In this document: piece after piece, positions 10,764 through 53,513 of the stretch
Numbering within the stretch: the stretch's first letter is position 1
Layout: every line of letters starts with the position of its first letter
NCBI RefSeq assembly: GCF_018320785.1
Contig: NC_054875.1
Coordinates: forward strand, 6,768,132 to 6,832,131
Origin: Cheilinus undulatus
Lineage: Eukaryota; Chordata; Actinopteri; Labriformes; Labridae
Length of the DNA stretch: 64,000 bases
Direction of reading: 5' to 3'
Notes under the pieces: model-generated
What the model was told of the DNA's origin: nothing
Seen by the model: the letters and a program-made list of their open reading frames with translations, nothing else
Database searches by the model: none
Program-made: the position numbers and the translations under genes

Positions 10764-13309
10764 GTTGGGAAAGGGGAGAGGGTGTCCAGTAAGAGCTGAA
10801 TAAAAAAATATTAACCAGAGCATGCAGAGATCTTGTTTTCACACTTCATTTGTCTTTTTTGGTCAATTTAGATAATTATTGGGGTAATAAAAAAGCCAGT
10901 TTAAGCCATTACTTCTTATCCCTATTTTCAACTCTGTCAGATGATGGTATGGTTCGTTTTACAAAAAATTCTCCTAAATTTATTTTTTCCTGCTGATTAG
11001 TTGAAGTACCAGGTAATCTATACGCAATAATTACTAAATTATTAAGTTTATAACATTTATTTTACATATACTTTAAATGTTTGGGTGCATTTTACACATA
11101 AATATCAGAACTGAACAGCAGTATTAGATTACTGAAAACTTCATCCTTTAATAGAAAAATTGAAATTAAATACATATTAGTGTGTCTGACGAAGTCAACA
11201 AAAATGAAGATCTGATTAGTAGAAAACATTTTGAAAAAATGTTGAATTAAAACAAACAAACAAAAAAACTAGCTGAAACCTCAACCTGCACACTTTAAAT
11301 TAAGTAAATGAAGTTTTATCCCTTTTCTCTAGAGTCAGTCATATGTATCCTGCATGTTTTTTTCTTGCACTCGTCCAATGGAAATATACAGACAAAAAAA
11401 TAAAGAAAGAAAGAAAGAAAAAATAAAGGTTGAAAAGTGAATTTGACATTTAAAGCTTACTGTCTGTGTGGGAAACAAATGGACTGATGTGACCTGCAAT
11501 GGTTCACTTCTGGGGTCAAAATTTCCCTCTCTAAGGTGTTCTGGGGGGTAAATTTCAAAGACTTAGACCTTTGGATGGAGACTGGAACTGATCAAAAGAT
11601 TTAGTCCAAAGCAGCGGGACATTTCTGTCTTTAATGGCCTAGATCAGTGATTTTCAAGCCAAAATCTCAAGGATCACCATCCTCAAATCTGTGTGAAGAA
11701 AGTTGCCCCTTTAAATGTTTTTACAGTCTCTGCAGTTGATGGATAGATGTCGCAATAACGTGCTGCTCAAATTCTTAATGGCACACCACTTGGAAACAAC
11801 TGAATTACAATAAAATTAGCTAAAATTCATATTTTTGCAGCATCCATTTCAGCTATATGAGCCCTATGTTGATAAAAGTAATGTGCTGTAGCAAATCCAA
11901 AACTTTTTGCACCTGTTATTAGCCTTTTTTTCATGCAGTTATCAAAAAAAACATGCATATGACACAAAAGCACAGTGAGAAAATACCAGAAATACTACAG
12001 AAATTTTTAATTTTCAAAGAGGCTGTTTAATTTTTCGATAATTGTATCGTCATAGTGTATGGTTGTACAAATTCCAGTAAACAAAGACTTACTCATCATT
12101 TTAGAACCACACAGAAAAAGGGTTAAAATGCTTTAAAATCAGTTTTGTGGCAAATCTTAAACAAACCCAAGACTCATCCTAAAAATCCCGTTATTTATCA
12201 TGCAGGAAGTAACCCCCCTCTAGCTGCTTTTTCCCTCCTTAAATAAGAAACAACACTGAAATCAACATTTTTGTTCTTAACATCTGAAAACTGAAGTGAT
12301 ACCAGAGGGTTAAATCTACTCATCTCAGCCTTAGCTGAGCAAGTAGAGATGCCCTGATTGATCAGGAGCTGAATATTTCTAGTTTTTATTATCAGAAATA
12401 AGTGATCAGTAGATCAGAATTCATGCTTATAGTCATAGATCTGCTAACCTGTAGTTGTGTCTGCAGCTGAGAGAAACAACAGAGTATTAAATAACTGAGC
12501 TGCTACAACAGGAATTAAATCAACTTTGTGAGTTAAATTCAACTGAAGAAACAATCCTTTCCAACTCTGCAGCTGCAGGTCAGTCATCCTCATCCACTTG
12601 AATTAACTGTGGTAAAATCCCCCAAACTTAGCTATAAGTTTTATTGATTAAAAACAGGAATCAAGCTTCATTCTGTGATAAAAACGGCAGGATAAAAACT
12701 AGTTAGCTGACTACTCAAGGCGGCCTAACTTTACATTATGATGTCTTTAAGGTTAGCTAGGTAAAATGACTTTAAATGAAGGTAATAAGTTGGCATTGTA
12801 ACGTCTAATAACTTCAAATGTAACTTCACAAAAAGAAGAATTAAGTTTTGGTGAAAAACTTGAATAAATGCAAATGTGGAAGGTGAAATCTGTCAGTCTT
12901 CTTGCCAATTTCAAATATTAAAACTAGAGTTCATGTTGTAAGACTTGGTCTCTTCAGAATATTGGATCTGCTTAGCCTTTTGAGTTGGCTCGACATTTTT
13001 CAGTCCTATGAAAATTGTGTTGAAACATCCGTAACAGTGTAATTCCTGACTGTAGGATCATTGTTGCATTGCTTCTTGGGAGGTTTTTGTTCTGCTGTAG
13101 AATAAAGTCAGGAATTACATTTTAATGACTGAATAAGGATGAGTTTTTGCTCCTTTTACGAGGTAATACTGCCCCCTGTAGGAGGTTCTAGTACACTACA
13201 AAGCTGAGTAGACTGATCAACAGTTAAAATAGTTGTTTTATCAAAGGACAAATGTGACTGCTGTCAGTAAACCTGATCAGGGAATCCCAACTAGGACGTG
13301 AACACTGTT
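10764..13309. other. Intergenic, AT-rich, no gene recognised
   Basis: No ORF of note. A weak hAT-like inverted pair (cagtgattttcaagcc at 11645 and its partner ending about 11802) has no matching target duplication. A short AAAG-rich tract lies near 11400-11425. Confidence 0.45.
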
Positions 13310-13317
13310 GTGTAGAG

Positions 13318-14297
13318 CAGTGGTTCTCAAACTTGGAGTTGGTAGCCCCTTGGGGGTCGCGAGACACTCAGAGCGGGTCACCAGATGGCTTAAAAGAATT
13401 AAGAATGTTTTTTAGATAACACTGTTGCCAATTTACACCAATTGGAACAAATGTTAACCCTATTTCATCACTTTTAACACCAATTTTGTCGGTTTTAGCA
13501 CATTTTTGCCAATTAAAACTCATTTTGCCTATTTTAAACCATTTCCATCACTTTTTTCTGCCTGTTTTTGCCACTTCTAAACCAATTTTTGCCACTTTCT
13601 GCCTATTGTTGCCTCTGCTGACCCGTTATTGCCTCTATCAACCCCTTTTTGCAGCCCCTTTTTGCCCATTTTAACCACAGTTAACCAATTTTTGCCAGTT
13701 TATATCAATTTTTCATACCATTCCACCTAATTTCCACCAATTTTTTGCACTTTAAAGTAATTTCAGCCACTTTTTCATCCCCATTTACTACTTTCTGTGC
13801 CCATTTTTGCCACTTTAACCTGTTTTTGTTTTTTTAATCACTTTTATCTAATTGTTGCCACTTTTAACCCATTTATATTCTTTAAAAATCCAATTTCACC
13901 ATCTTTTCACCATTTTTTGTAATTATTAACCAACTTTAACCCATTTCAATTACGTTTTTAACAAACGTTTTTTTTCTTCTAAAGAAGGCTAAATGAATAA
14001 ATGAAGATATCTGTTTCTTTGATAGGAGTGGCTATTATTCAGGTCAGATATAAAACAGGATTTTCAAGGCTTAACTTCACAATGGACCAGGATTCTGCTG
14101 ACCTCCATGGTCCCCCAGTTTGGCTGGGTCCCAGAAACCTCCCCCTTTATCCCTCCTTATGCACAGCCTTGTCTGCTCACGACTATTCTTGAATGCTCCT
14201 GGCTGTTCAACCACCCTACAGGGGGGTACAGCGGGGGTCCTCGGTCTCTAGCACCTTTATTTTGGGGGTTGTGGGCTGAAAAGGTTGAGAACTCCTG
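13318..14297. mobile_element. Non-autonomous hAT element with internal degenerate array
   Basis: Left end cagtggttctcaaac and right end (reverse complement caggagttctcaacc) are inverted repeats. The 8-bp flanks gtgtagag (13310-13317) and gtgtagaa (14298-14305) differ at one base. The interior, 13430-13960, is a degenerate tandem of short units related to ttttgccacttttaaccca, the complement in style of the array inside the hAT element at 4976-5979. No transposase. Confidence 0.82.
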
Positions 14298-14305
14298 GTG
14301 TAGAA

Positions 14306-15615
14306 AGCAGATGAACAACTGGAGGAGCTGTGAGGAGAAATCCTATGTTTCAGGAGACTCCGGACCTTTGACTTTTCCATCACCCTTCCACTCCTACTTT
14401 TCCGAGCCTCTGACATGTTATGAATCCCTGACCACCTCTGAACCCGAGCGACGGTGGAAAAAGCAGCGGTGGGCAGCAGTCGTCCTGACTTATGTTTCTC
14501 CCCTCTGTACCCAAACCAAGCCCCTTTGTTTCTTCCGAGGCCAAAAAAACTCTCCTCCTCTCTGAATTCTTTCCTCTCATTCTGGCCCAAATCTGCTTGC
14601 CTTGCACGAAATCGTGATGCAGCTACGGCGAGCTGACGAGGAGGCGTAATGAAAACAAACGGTCTCTAACAGCCATGAATCATGCGTGTCACCATCAAAG
14701 GGGAGGCTGATGTGGCTCCCTGCTGGGCTCCCATAAACCACTGGAAGTGATGGAGGAGGTGAGAGCTGATTTAAGCACAGGCACAGATATGCACACATGC
14801 ATAGGTGTAGCCTGTACCCATGCACAAAAACTCCCACACAGAGAGTTTGAAACAGAAACGGAGAGCAGCTTTCTTTAAAAGTCATCATTTATGATGAAAT
14901 GCATGAAATAAGACAACAAAAAGACATTTTTGTGCTTTAGTAGCACTTATGCCTGCCCTTTAAAGAGAAGAAGCTCTGCTTTCATTTGATGTAAATACCA
15001 AACTCTAAAGTCTGCAGGTTGACATGCTGTTTGTGTTTCAGGACATATCCATGACAAACCACTTCTTATTTTATTGCCAATAAGCATGAAGCTGGGCAGC
15101 CTATCATTAAAGTGTCACACAGAGGTAAGGCTCCAGCTCCTGAGAAGACTTGAACTATGAAATATTTCACTGAGTCCCACAGTCTCAGAGGGCGAACCTT
15201 CACATGTTCATGGACACTTGACATTTGCAAAATATTCAGTTTCAAGTTACAGGACAAAGGAAGCTTCTGTGCATTTGATTATTTAAATAAAGAAAGGCTT
15301 TCTGTACGAGTGTGTTTCATTAACTTGTGATAAAAAAAACATTCTGTTCCTCATCCAAATGAATGACTTGACAAAAACTAATGTTTTACCCAAATATATC
15401 CAAAATCTAAATACCAAGAGAACTATTTCATTCATTAGATAAAAGCAGGAGAATTTAAATTATCTCAAGTGAAAGCAAAACAGTCAGTTCAGGGAGATTT
15501 ATTTGATGTCTACCAACATTTCATTGTATATATGAGATCCTCGCCTTGATCTGAACAAACTTGCTCTCTGTGCACTCTAGTTTTGCACAAAAATAGTTAT
15601 GTCATAACCTTGCAA
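14306..15615. other. Intergenic region between twist and hdac7
   Basis: No gene is recognised. The stretch near 14636-14750 is non-repetitive and not coding-like, and could be a regulatory element. Other parts show no feature. Confidence 0.35.
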
Positions 15616-15618
15616 AGC

Positions 15619-15873
15619 TACGAAGCCCAGGAGGTGACATGACCGTTTTGTTTTTTAATACGCACGCACGATTTAGTATCTTGCACGTGTGTTTTATTCG
15701 TATCTTGTGCATGTGCTTTCTAGGTATCTTGCATGCGCGTTTTATTCGTATCATGCGCACAACATTTGAATAAAACGCACGCGCGAGATACGAATAAAAC
15801 GCATGTGCGAGACACTAAATTGCGTGCGTATTAAAAAAATAAACACGTTCATGTCACCTCCAGGGCTCCGTAC
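15619..15873. repeat. Fold-back (inverted-repeat) element with 24-bp tandem units
   Basis: The two arms, about 110-120 bp each, are imperfect reverse complements: agcccaggaggtgacatga at the left pairs with tcatgtcacctccagggct at the right. Within the left arm the motif gtatc recurs at 15676, 15700, 15724 and 15748, exactly 24 bp apart. In the right arm gatac/gacac recurs at 15787 and 15811, again 24 bp. Units are rich in CpG and alternating purine-pyrimidine steps (such as gcacgtgtg, gcatgcgcg) and contain ttttattc. No coding potential. Confidence 0.8.
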
Positions 15874-15897
15874 AAAGCAGATGGAAATGCCTGTTTC

Positions 15898-16404
15898 CGT
15901 GTTTCTCACTGGCAAATCCATCTGGCAAAGCTCCTGTCTGAACCTTTGTGCTCAGTTAGAAAGTGACAGGACCAATCAGTGTTGAGGGACAGTACTTTCA
16001 GGTGTGGCAGAGTCGTGACGTATGCAAGCAGCAACAAGAGGTCGGAGCAATTGTGGCGGGAGGCATCAGCGTGGATGCTGCCAAAGCATCAGTTTTATCA
16101 GAACTTTCTTCATTAAAAGAAGAACAAAGAACAGCAGTGATTTGTTCTCTTTTCAAAAACGACAAAAGTCGAGTGCTTACATGTCGATAGTCGCCAAGGT
16201 TCCCGTTATTCCTTGATAGCTGCGCATGCGCACCTCAGTCGTGGCTACATCACATGTTTTGTTGCTAGGATTGGCCCATAAAGATGTGACAGACAGAATG
16301 CTCATCCAACCACACTGAGTTTTTTTCAAATCCTCTGCCCTTTCCCAAACGTTGTGTTTTGAAGGTTTTCCAGATGGATGCGTGAAACAAATCCATCTGG
16401 CATG
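15898..16404 (-). repeat. Interspersed repeat, copy B (inverted relative to copy A)
   Basis: The reverse complement of 15898-16350 aligns with 881-1266 over most of its length, with extra sequence in the middle here. At its distal end, 16369-16400, is a short palindrome-like structure (ccagatggat ... atccatctgg). It abuts the fold-back element at 15619-15873, and the two may be parts of one larger element. Confidence 0.7.
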
Positions 16405-16409
16405 TCAGG

Positions 16410-17850
16410 TTTAAAATTTTTCATGAAAATTAAAAAAAAAATTCCATTATGGAATTTTTTTAACACTTGATGCAAATAACTTTCTCTTCAAAGTACATTC
16501 AGGACAATTATCTCAAAAATCAATGGTAGAAATTATTTCTATTTCATAGTAAAGCCACAATGTAAAGTCCTCATATGTACGTGCAGCTTTTTAGTAGGAT
16601 AGTAATCTTTGTCTTTTCTTTTTCTCTTTGTAGCTGCTGAATAAAAATGGCCGTGATCTCCCCATACATCTCTGCCATTCAAAATCACACAGACCTTAAA
16701 ACAACAGAACTTTTTATGTGCCTCACTAGTGCAGATGAGGAGCATTTAAAAATGCCAGAGGTGAAACTTGATCAGGATGCCGACCATCCTGGAGAAAGAA
16801 GACCAGCATGGAGCTGTCATTCATGAGGACAAAATCAGAAACCAGCCTGTGTTGGTGCTGTAGACTGTTTCAGTGTCTTGTATTTTTCCGTCTGACTGTT
16901 AAAGGCATTTTCGGTGTCAGACGGTGATTAGCGTGTTTGTGTTGTACAGCAGTTTAATGATAAAGAGGTGGGGTTTGGTTTTATAGCAGCATTAACTGAG
17001 GTATATACAGAGTTGTTCTTTAAAGCAGTGACTGACTGGAACAGCAGAAGTAGAAGTAAGGATTGTTGTAAGTCTGAAAAATAGAAACTGTCCTCCACTG
17101 ATCCTGAGATTCTTGTTTTGGTGAACCTCGATGATAAACAGAGCTCACATTAATGTAGCACCACACCCTCTTTGTCTCCCGTCTCTCTTGTTAAACTGTC
17201 TCCCTTGTTTTCTCCTCACTTCCTCCTTCCCCCGGTCGTTGTTTAATGAGGTCTGTGTGCCTCTGCCCGGTCAGTCAGGAACACTTAATTCCTCCTTACA
17301 GAACACGTTAATGTGCAATTAAGGGCTGTGGGAGCATTTACAGCGCTGTTTTCAACCATGGTGAATGTAGTTTAATGTTTTTATTTGCTCTACAACGGCC
17401 TACACGTTCACACTTCTGTGTCCTGAAAAATAGGTTAAAGTTAAATCATTAAAACCACAAACAGTGTGAGAGTAAACTGCAGAAAATTATTTAAAAGTTA
17501 GAGCTAGATTGTGCAGCGGTGGTGGTTCTCAGCTGGTCTAAACTCTGCAGCTACAACCACCTCCTTCATGACTATCACCGCCCAAATGTGTGAACATTTA
17601 AAACCACTTATTCTATGCAGCACACTTACAAAGTCTCCAACAAATGATGCTGTATAAGCATGATATGAGGTACATAAAACATTAAACACATGAAATAATT
17701 TAATAAGGAAATACTTGTTCCAAATTGAACTAGCATCATAAAAATATGAGGCTGAACAGCTGCAGTCACATTCATCTGCCTTCAGGTCATTTAATGTTTT
17801 AAAAGCATCTGGTGAGATCAGCTCATTAAGTTTTAGGTCTTTTTGTCTTT
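16410..17850. other. Intergenic, no gene recognised
   Basis: Only short ORFs. The segment 17240-17345 is non-repetitive and has several TAAT/ATTA cores (for example ttaattcc, gttaatgtg, caattaagg), so it may be a homeodomain-responsive element. This is a guess from composition only. Confidence 0.35.
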
Positions 17851-18505
17851 TTTTCCAGTTGGACGTGCCTGGAAGACCTCCACAGGTAGGTGACCAGGAG
17901 GCACCCTAATCAGATGCCTGAACCACCTCAACTGGCTCTGATGGAGCAGCAGCCCTACTTTAAGATCCCTCTGGATGTCCGAGTCCCTCACCCTATCTCT
18001 AAGGCTGAGCCCAGCAACCCTCCTAAGAAATGTCATTTCGATCACTTGAACCCGCAAATTTTCTTCTTTCGGTTATTACCCAGTTCATGACCATAGAAGA
18101 TCGACTGGTTAGCTGAGAGATTTGCCTTCCAGCTCAGCTCCCTCTTCTCGTTCTAACGTCTGCAACACTGCTGATGCTGCACCTATGCACCTGTCGATCT
18201 CATGGTCCCTTCTACCCTCACTCAAGACCCTAGGATACTTAAACTCTTTCACTTGGGGCAGACACTCTCCCCACCCAGAGGGAGCAACCCAACATTTTCA
18301 AGCAGAGAACCATGGTCTCGGACTTGGAGATGCTGACCCTTATCCTGACTGCTTCGCACTAAGCCGTGCCTGCTGGAGGTCCCTGCTGAAGAGGCCAACA
18401 GAACCACATCATCTGCAAACAGCAGCGATGGAAGTCTGAGATCACCCAACTGAAAACCCTCCTGTTTCTGGTTGCACCCTGAGATCCTGTCCATAAAAAT
18501 CAGAA
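17850..18505 (-). mobile_element. Non-LTR retrotransposon (LINE) reverse-transcriptase fragment
   Basis: Read on the minus strand, about 18505-18370 encodes a reverse-transcriptase stretch ending in SLLFADDVVLLASS, where FADD is the catalytic box. About 18030-17860 encodes the typical C-terminal stretch (MTFLRRVAGLSLRDRVR, then SQLRWFRHLIRVPPGHLP). The parts are in different frames with deletions between them, so it is a dead, 5'-truncated copy. The clade cannot be fixed by eye. Confidence 0.85.
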
Positions 18506-21500
18506 TAGAATGGGAGAAAAGTAATTTCCCAAGTAACTGTAATTGGATCATCATAAAAACTGAAAGATAAAAAGGATGAGGAAAAAACAAATTTAGTTAT
18601 ATTACTCATGTCTAGTAGCACCAAAGGTGAGTCTGACAGTTTGGGAAGAACCTTCAGAGTGTTACATCTCAAAAAAAACAAACAAACACAGCATTCAGTT
18701 TATTTTTGGGTATTCTTGGATAGATGTTTTTTTTTACTAATTTACCAGATTTCTAAGAAAATATAAAGACTGCTAATGCCATTTTCATAAAGACAAAACT
18801 TGGCTTGTACTGGAAATAACTTTTTTTAATCAAGAGGAAAAGACAAAAATACAAAGTACAAAATAGACAATCTTTCTATACATACACATGGAGGAAATGT
18901 GTAGAGAAATAACACATATAAAGGTAAATGATAAAGAATAGCATGAAACAAAGATTTCAAAGTCAATGTTTATAGATACAGAGATACTGTAAGTCCAGTT
19001 AGTTAAGAGTTACCAATACACAAACAGACTACTGAATGCATTAAGGCACCGCCGTGTGCTTTGTGTATTTTGGTCTTTAAGTTTCTATTTACAGTGTTTT
19101 TTTTTTCTTTAAGAAGAAAAAGGTACAAATGACATCAGTAATAAAAGGAATTAAGAGTTGAGGCGAGACTGGCCTCTGTGTAAGACACAGAATCAAACCG
19201 CTACAGGGATATAATACAGAGAGGTCATTTACAGTATTTAACACAGACAAACACAGACGCAGCGATTCTTTTAACACATGATGCGGACTCCCTCTCGCTC
19301 ACAAACACTGAAGATACGTCACACTACGGTTACTTCATAGACACCACATGCACCAGCTGGGCACGCTGTGTAACAGACTCAGCATATTGTTTATAACACT
19401 ATAAACAAACACTAAACTAATGACACACTTCTCAGGCGCACCAATCACAGAGCAGCAATCGTCCTCCATGCAGCTTCTTCTAAATAATGCCTACTGGGAT
19501 GTTTGATTTAAGCTGTAAGGCCTTCTGATGGGCAGAACATGCCCAGAGTCTGACATACAATACTAAAGAGTATCCTATTGAGTATTTCCTATTCAGATGC
19601 CAGGCTTACAGAACTTTCTTTAGCTGGTTGAATCGTTTTTTACAGGTTTATGAAGCTGCATCTAAACACAAGCTCAGGAGATGTTAGTTTGGCCAATAAC
19701 GCCTTGATAGAACAGAGTATTTTTGCATGAAAATTGACTTTCTCAGCTTAATATGACTATAATACAACCTCCTGACAAAGGCTGACAACACAGTACATGT
19801 GTCTAAGCCTTAACCAGTTTTAAAAAAATTTGGTAGGCCACAGATAAAAGGAGAGTTTTAGGTGATTTTTCATGTTATAATTCTCTGAACGTACACGCTG
19901 GATGATTTGGCCAGACTGCAAAGAGCAAACACCTGCTTTTTGTTGTAACAATTCCACAGAGGTTCTCCAAAACACATTAGAAAAAGAAAATTAGAAAATC
20001 ATTCCTGCTGTTGTTGTGGTGATTTAAGACATTGTCCGACAATTTAGAGAGGAAAAAATACTCCAAAGTTGAGGATTCTGCTCGTGGCTCTGCTTTCATT
20101 GTGGGAGTGTGTGCAGTCATTAAGACCAAAACATAAAACATGTCAGAAGTCCACCTGACCAGTCGAGTGCAGCTGTTCCATGCACACTTCATGCCAAATA
20201 ATGTACAGTCTGACTGAGGGTGGCATGACTTACAAATGAGTCGACTCCACACACTAAACACTACAAGACTTAAAGGCCGGACTTTATGCCAGATTTGCCT
20301 GCTCTGACACAAGGTTCATCAGACCATAATGTGACCAAATACAAATAAAAATATGTAAATACTTTCAACTCTTAGTTGGATTGCCCCTGATTGACACCCA
20401 CAACCATCCGTAAAAGCAACATGATAAAGTCGCATCACCAACCAGATGCTAGTAACTTTTACAGCTCGCAAATGTGAACACAACCATACCTTCATCTCAG
20501 CATGGATTTCACTAAAGACTTTTTCTTGTTTTTTAATTTTTGATGCAACTGTAAAGCCCAAAACACACCAGTACTGTCTGACAGAAGTCCAAATAATTGT
20601 ATCCAGTACTTTCTACATAAGAAAACAAAAGACACTGGCAGTGGCCAGACGCATCCATCAGCACTTTATACCACTGCTTTATTCCCAGCAGAGTATTTTC
20701 CTAAGTCCAGCTGATTTGTACATCTCAGCTGCAAAGTTGCAGCTCTCTTTGAGAGAACAGAAGAAGAAATTTAGCGCCATCTTCCATTCGTCTAAGGTCC
20801 ACTTCTCTGATCTTTTTTTTTTAATTTAACAAGTAAGGCAGGCCCCAAGTGGGCTCTTGCTGCTGGTATCATAAGCCTGGCCCAGCAGTGGCTTATGGGG
20901 AGTTGGGGACTGCAGCCGGTGTGTGCTTAGGGTGGCACTTCAGGCACCATGCAACATCATGGGGCCATCGTGTTTTGGGCTTAATGCAATCTAGGACAAC
21001 CAGTCAAGGATTTCAGTTGTCCTCCATGTTTGTTTTTCTTTAGAAGTCACGTTTTATCACGCAAGTTTCTGTGAGATCTCTTGTGTAGGGAATCCTCACT
21101 TTGAGATCCAGACCGCAGGTGTGTGGTCTCATGGTCTGGCCAAATCATTTCAGGTGTAGGCTCAAAGAACTAAAGGATGAAAACTGTTTAAACTGCCCTG
21201 TCTGTGGTGTCCCACGTTTATTAAATGGTTTAAAATTTGAAAATCATGTGGAGTGTGGCCAGCCAAATAAGAATTTTCTTTCCTCATAAATCTCTGCATG
21301 TCATGTTGAAAGAATTGTATATACAGTATATCACCAAATACAAATTATAGGGGTGATAAAATAACTGCAGAAGAAAATCAAGACTCTTGCAACTAGATAG
21401 GAAAAAAATTGCTAAAATCTGATGCCATCCAAATTAAAGAATATTAGTAAATTGTTTTTTCTACATCTCAAACATCCCTATTCCAAGCATGAATTAGCTT

Positions 21501-23005
21501 TGATAACATCCTTTTGAGGAGCTGCTGCTAAGGAGAGATGCAGAAAAGAGCCTCAAGTTTACCTCAAACAGAACACAATACTTCAGTTTCACTTAATTAG
21601 ACTGATGAATCCTCAAACTCATAAACAGATTAATTAGATAACGAAGAAAACATTCAAACCAGGCCAGGTCTTTGTACTCTAAACAAACAGGATACAAAAA
21701 TCTGCATATATGATGTTCAGGAGAATCCACAGGTTCTTTAAGAGTTGAGTCACTGTGAGAGCAGTGTCCATGCTGGTCCCTCGTGTTGCCTCTGTACAGT
21801 CTCATGGGGAGTGCAGGCTGCTTTAAGGCATCGTCTTTGGGTGTCGTCGTTAAGTGCATTAACATTATTGCTACTATAAAACAATACAATGGTCCTCAGT
21901 GGTGCTGCGGCAGAATGAACACTCCTTTAGTCTCCAATATGAACAGGAATATACAGTAATCAATACTAGTGGTGCATACACAGTTTGTCGTTGCTTTGTA
22001 TGAGTGTAAGAATGACTGTTTTTAAGACACTGAGCAGCAGAATAACCGTATCCTGCCTACAGATTAACTTCATAAGAAAACAACTCTACAGTATCTCTGC
22101 CTTTGAGTTGAGTCAGAGGCTTCATAAGACATCTCAGATGATATAACTTTATCCAAAACTATTAAATAACCTACAGAGTTATGTGTTTTTTTTTTCCCAG
22201 AGCTTTGGAATTTCTCATGGTTCACATTATGGAATGAACAGTGCAATAAAACAACGAAGATAAACGCCTCTTCTTTGTTTTTTCCAAACCACAGTTGTCC
22301 TTTTGTGTCTTCATTTCCTCTCGTTCCTTCGAGTTCTTTGTCATCTTCTTTTAGTGGTTAAACTATGAGTAATGACATCATTGAAAAAGACAATCTCTGT
22401 GTCTTTTGGGGATTTAAGATGTGGCTGCGTCGTCGTCTTGATTTTTGCATCGTGTCCATCAGGGTTATTTTATTTCTCCTGATATTACAGGATCCGTCTC
22501 CGTCAGCCTTTTGCATCTTGTTTGGTCTGCATTTTCATTTGCAAAGTGGCAGAAAAGAAAGGAATTTATAATCCAAAGTCTCCATCGTCAGAAACCAGAG
22601 GCTGATTTTGACATTAAGGCATTTTTAAGGCAAAGAAACAGCTGCTGGTACATAGTGCTTTCTGTCCGTAGCTCAAAGGTTTGGTGCTTCTTAAAAACAC
22701 AAAAATCCACCGTCAGTCAGAAGATATGAAAACGTCTTTCAAAAGTCATCTTGTATTGCTCTTTGGTGAGGTTTCTGAAGGTTTCCCAGTTGCAGGTAGT
22801 GCTGCTGGCTTCAGCGGAGTGGTCACCAGCGTTGAGGTGCTCGTACAGCCGGTCTGTCGAGGTTCAGCATTGAGTTCAGGAGTGTGGATGAGTAGGAATA
22901 AGGCAGATGGGTGGGGCTCAGTGGCATCATAAAAACATCCCCCATCCTGGTCAGAAGAATACAGGTGGGGCCCGAATCCTGAAGGTGATTGGTCGCTTTG
23001 GTCGT
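18506..23005 (-). other. hdac7: Probable hdac7 3' UTR and downstream sequence
   Basis: There is no ORF of note and no clear transposon. On the minus strand the first AATAAA after the hdac7 stop is at 22469-22474, about 530 bp downstream. Another at 18699-18704 would give a 3' UTR of over 4 kb. The sequence does not say which is used. The lack of repeats in about 18.8-23.0 kb fits a long transcribed UTR. Confidence 0.4.

Positions 23006-53513
<30,508 letters not shown>

Noticed and set aside
11645..11802. hAT-like inverted pair
   Set aside because: The ends look right but flanking octamers do not match and the interior is featureless; mentioned only as weak.
14107..14590. Overlapping ORFs of 152 codons (+) and 124 codons (-)
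   Set aside because: They run across the end of a hAT element, have no domain and overlap each other on opposite strands.
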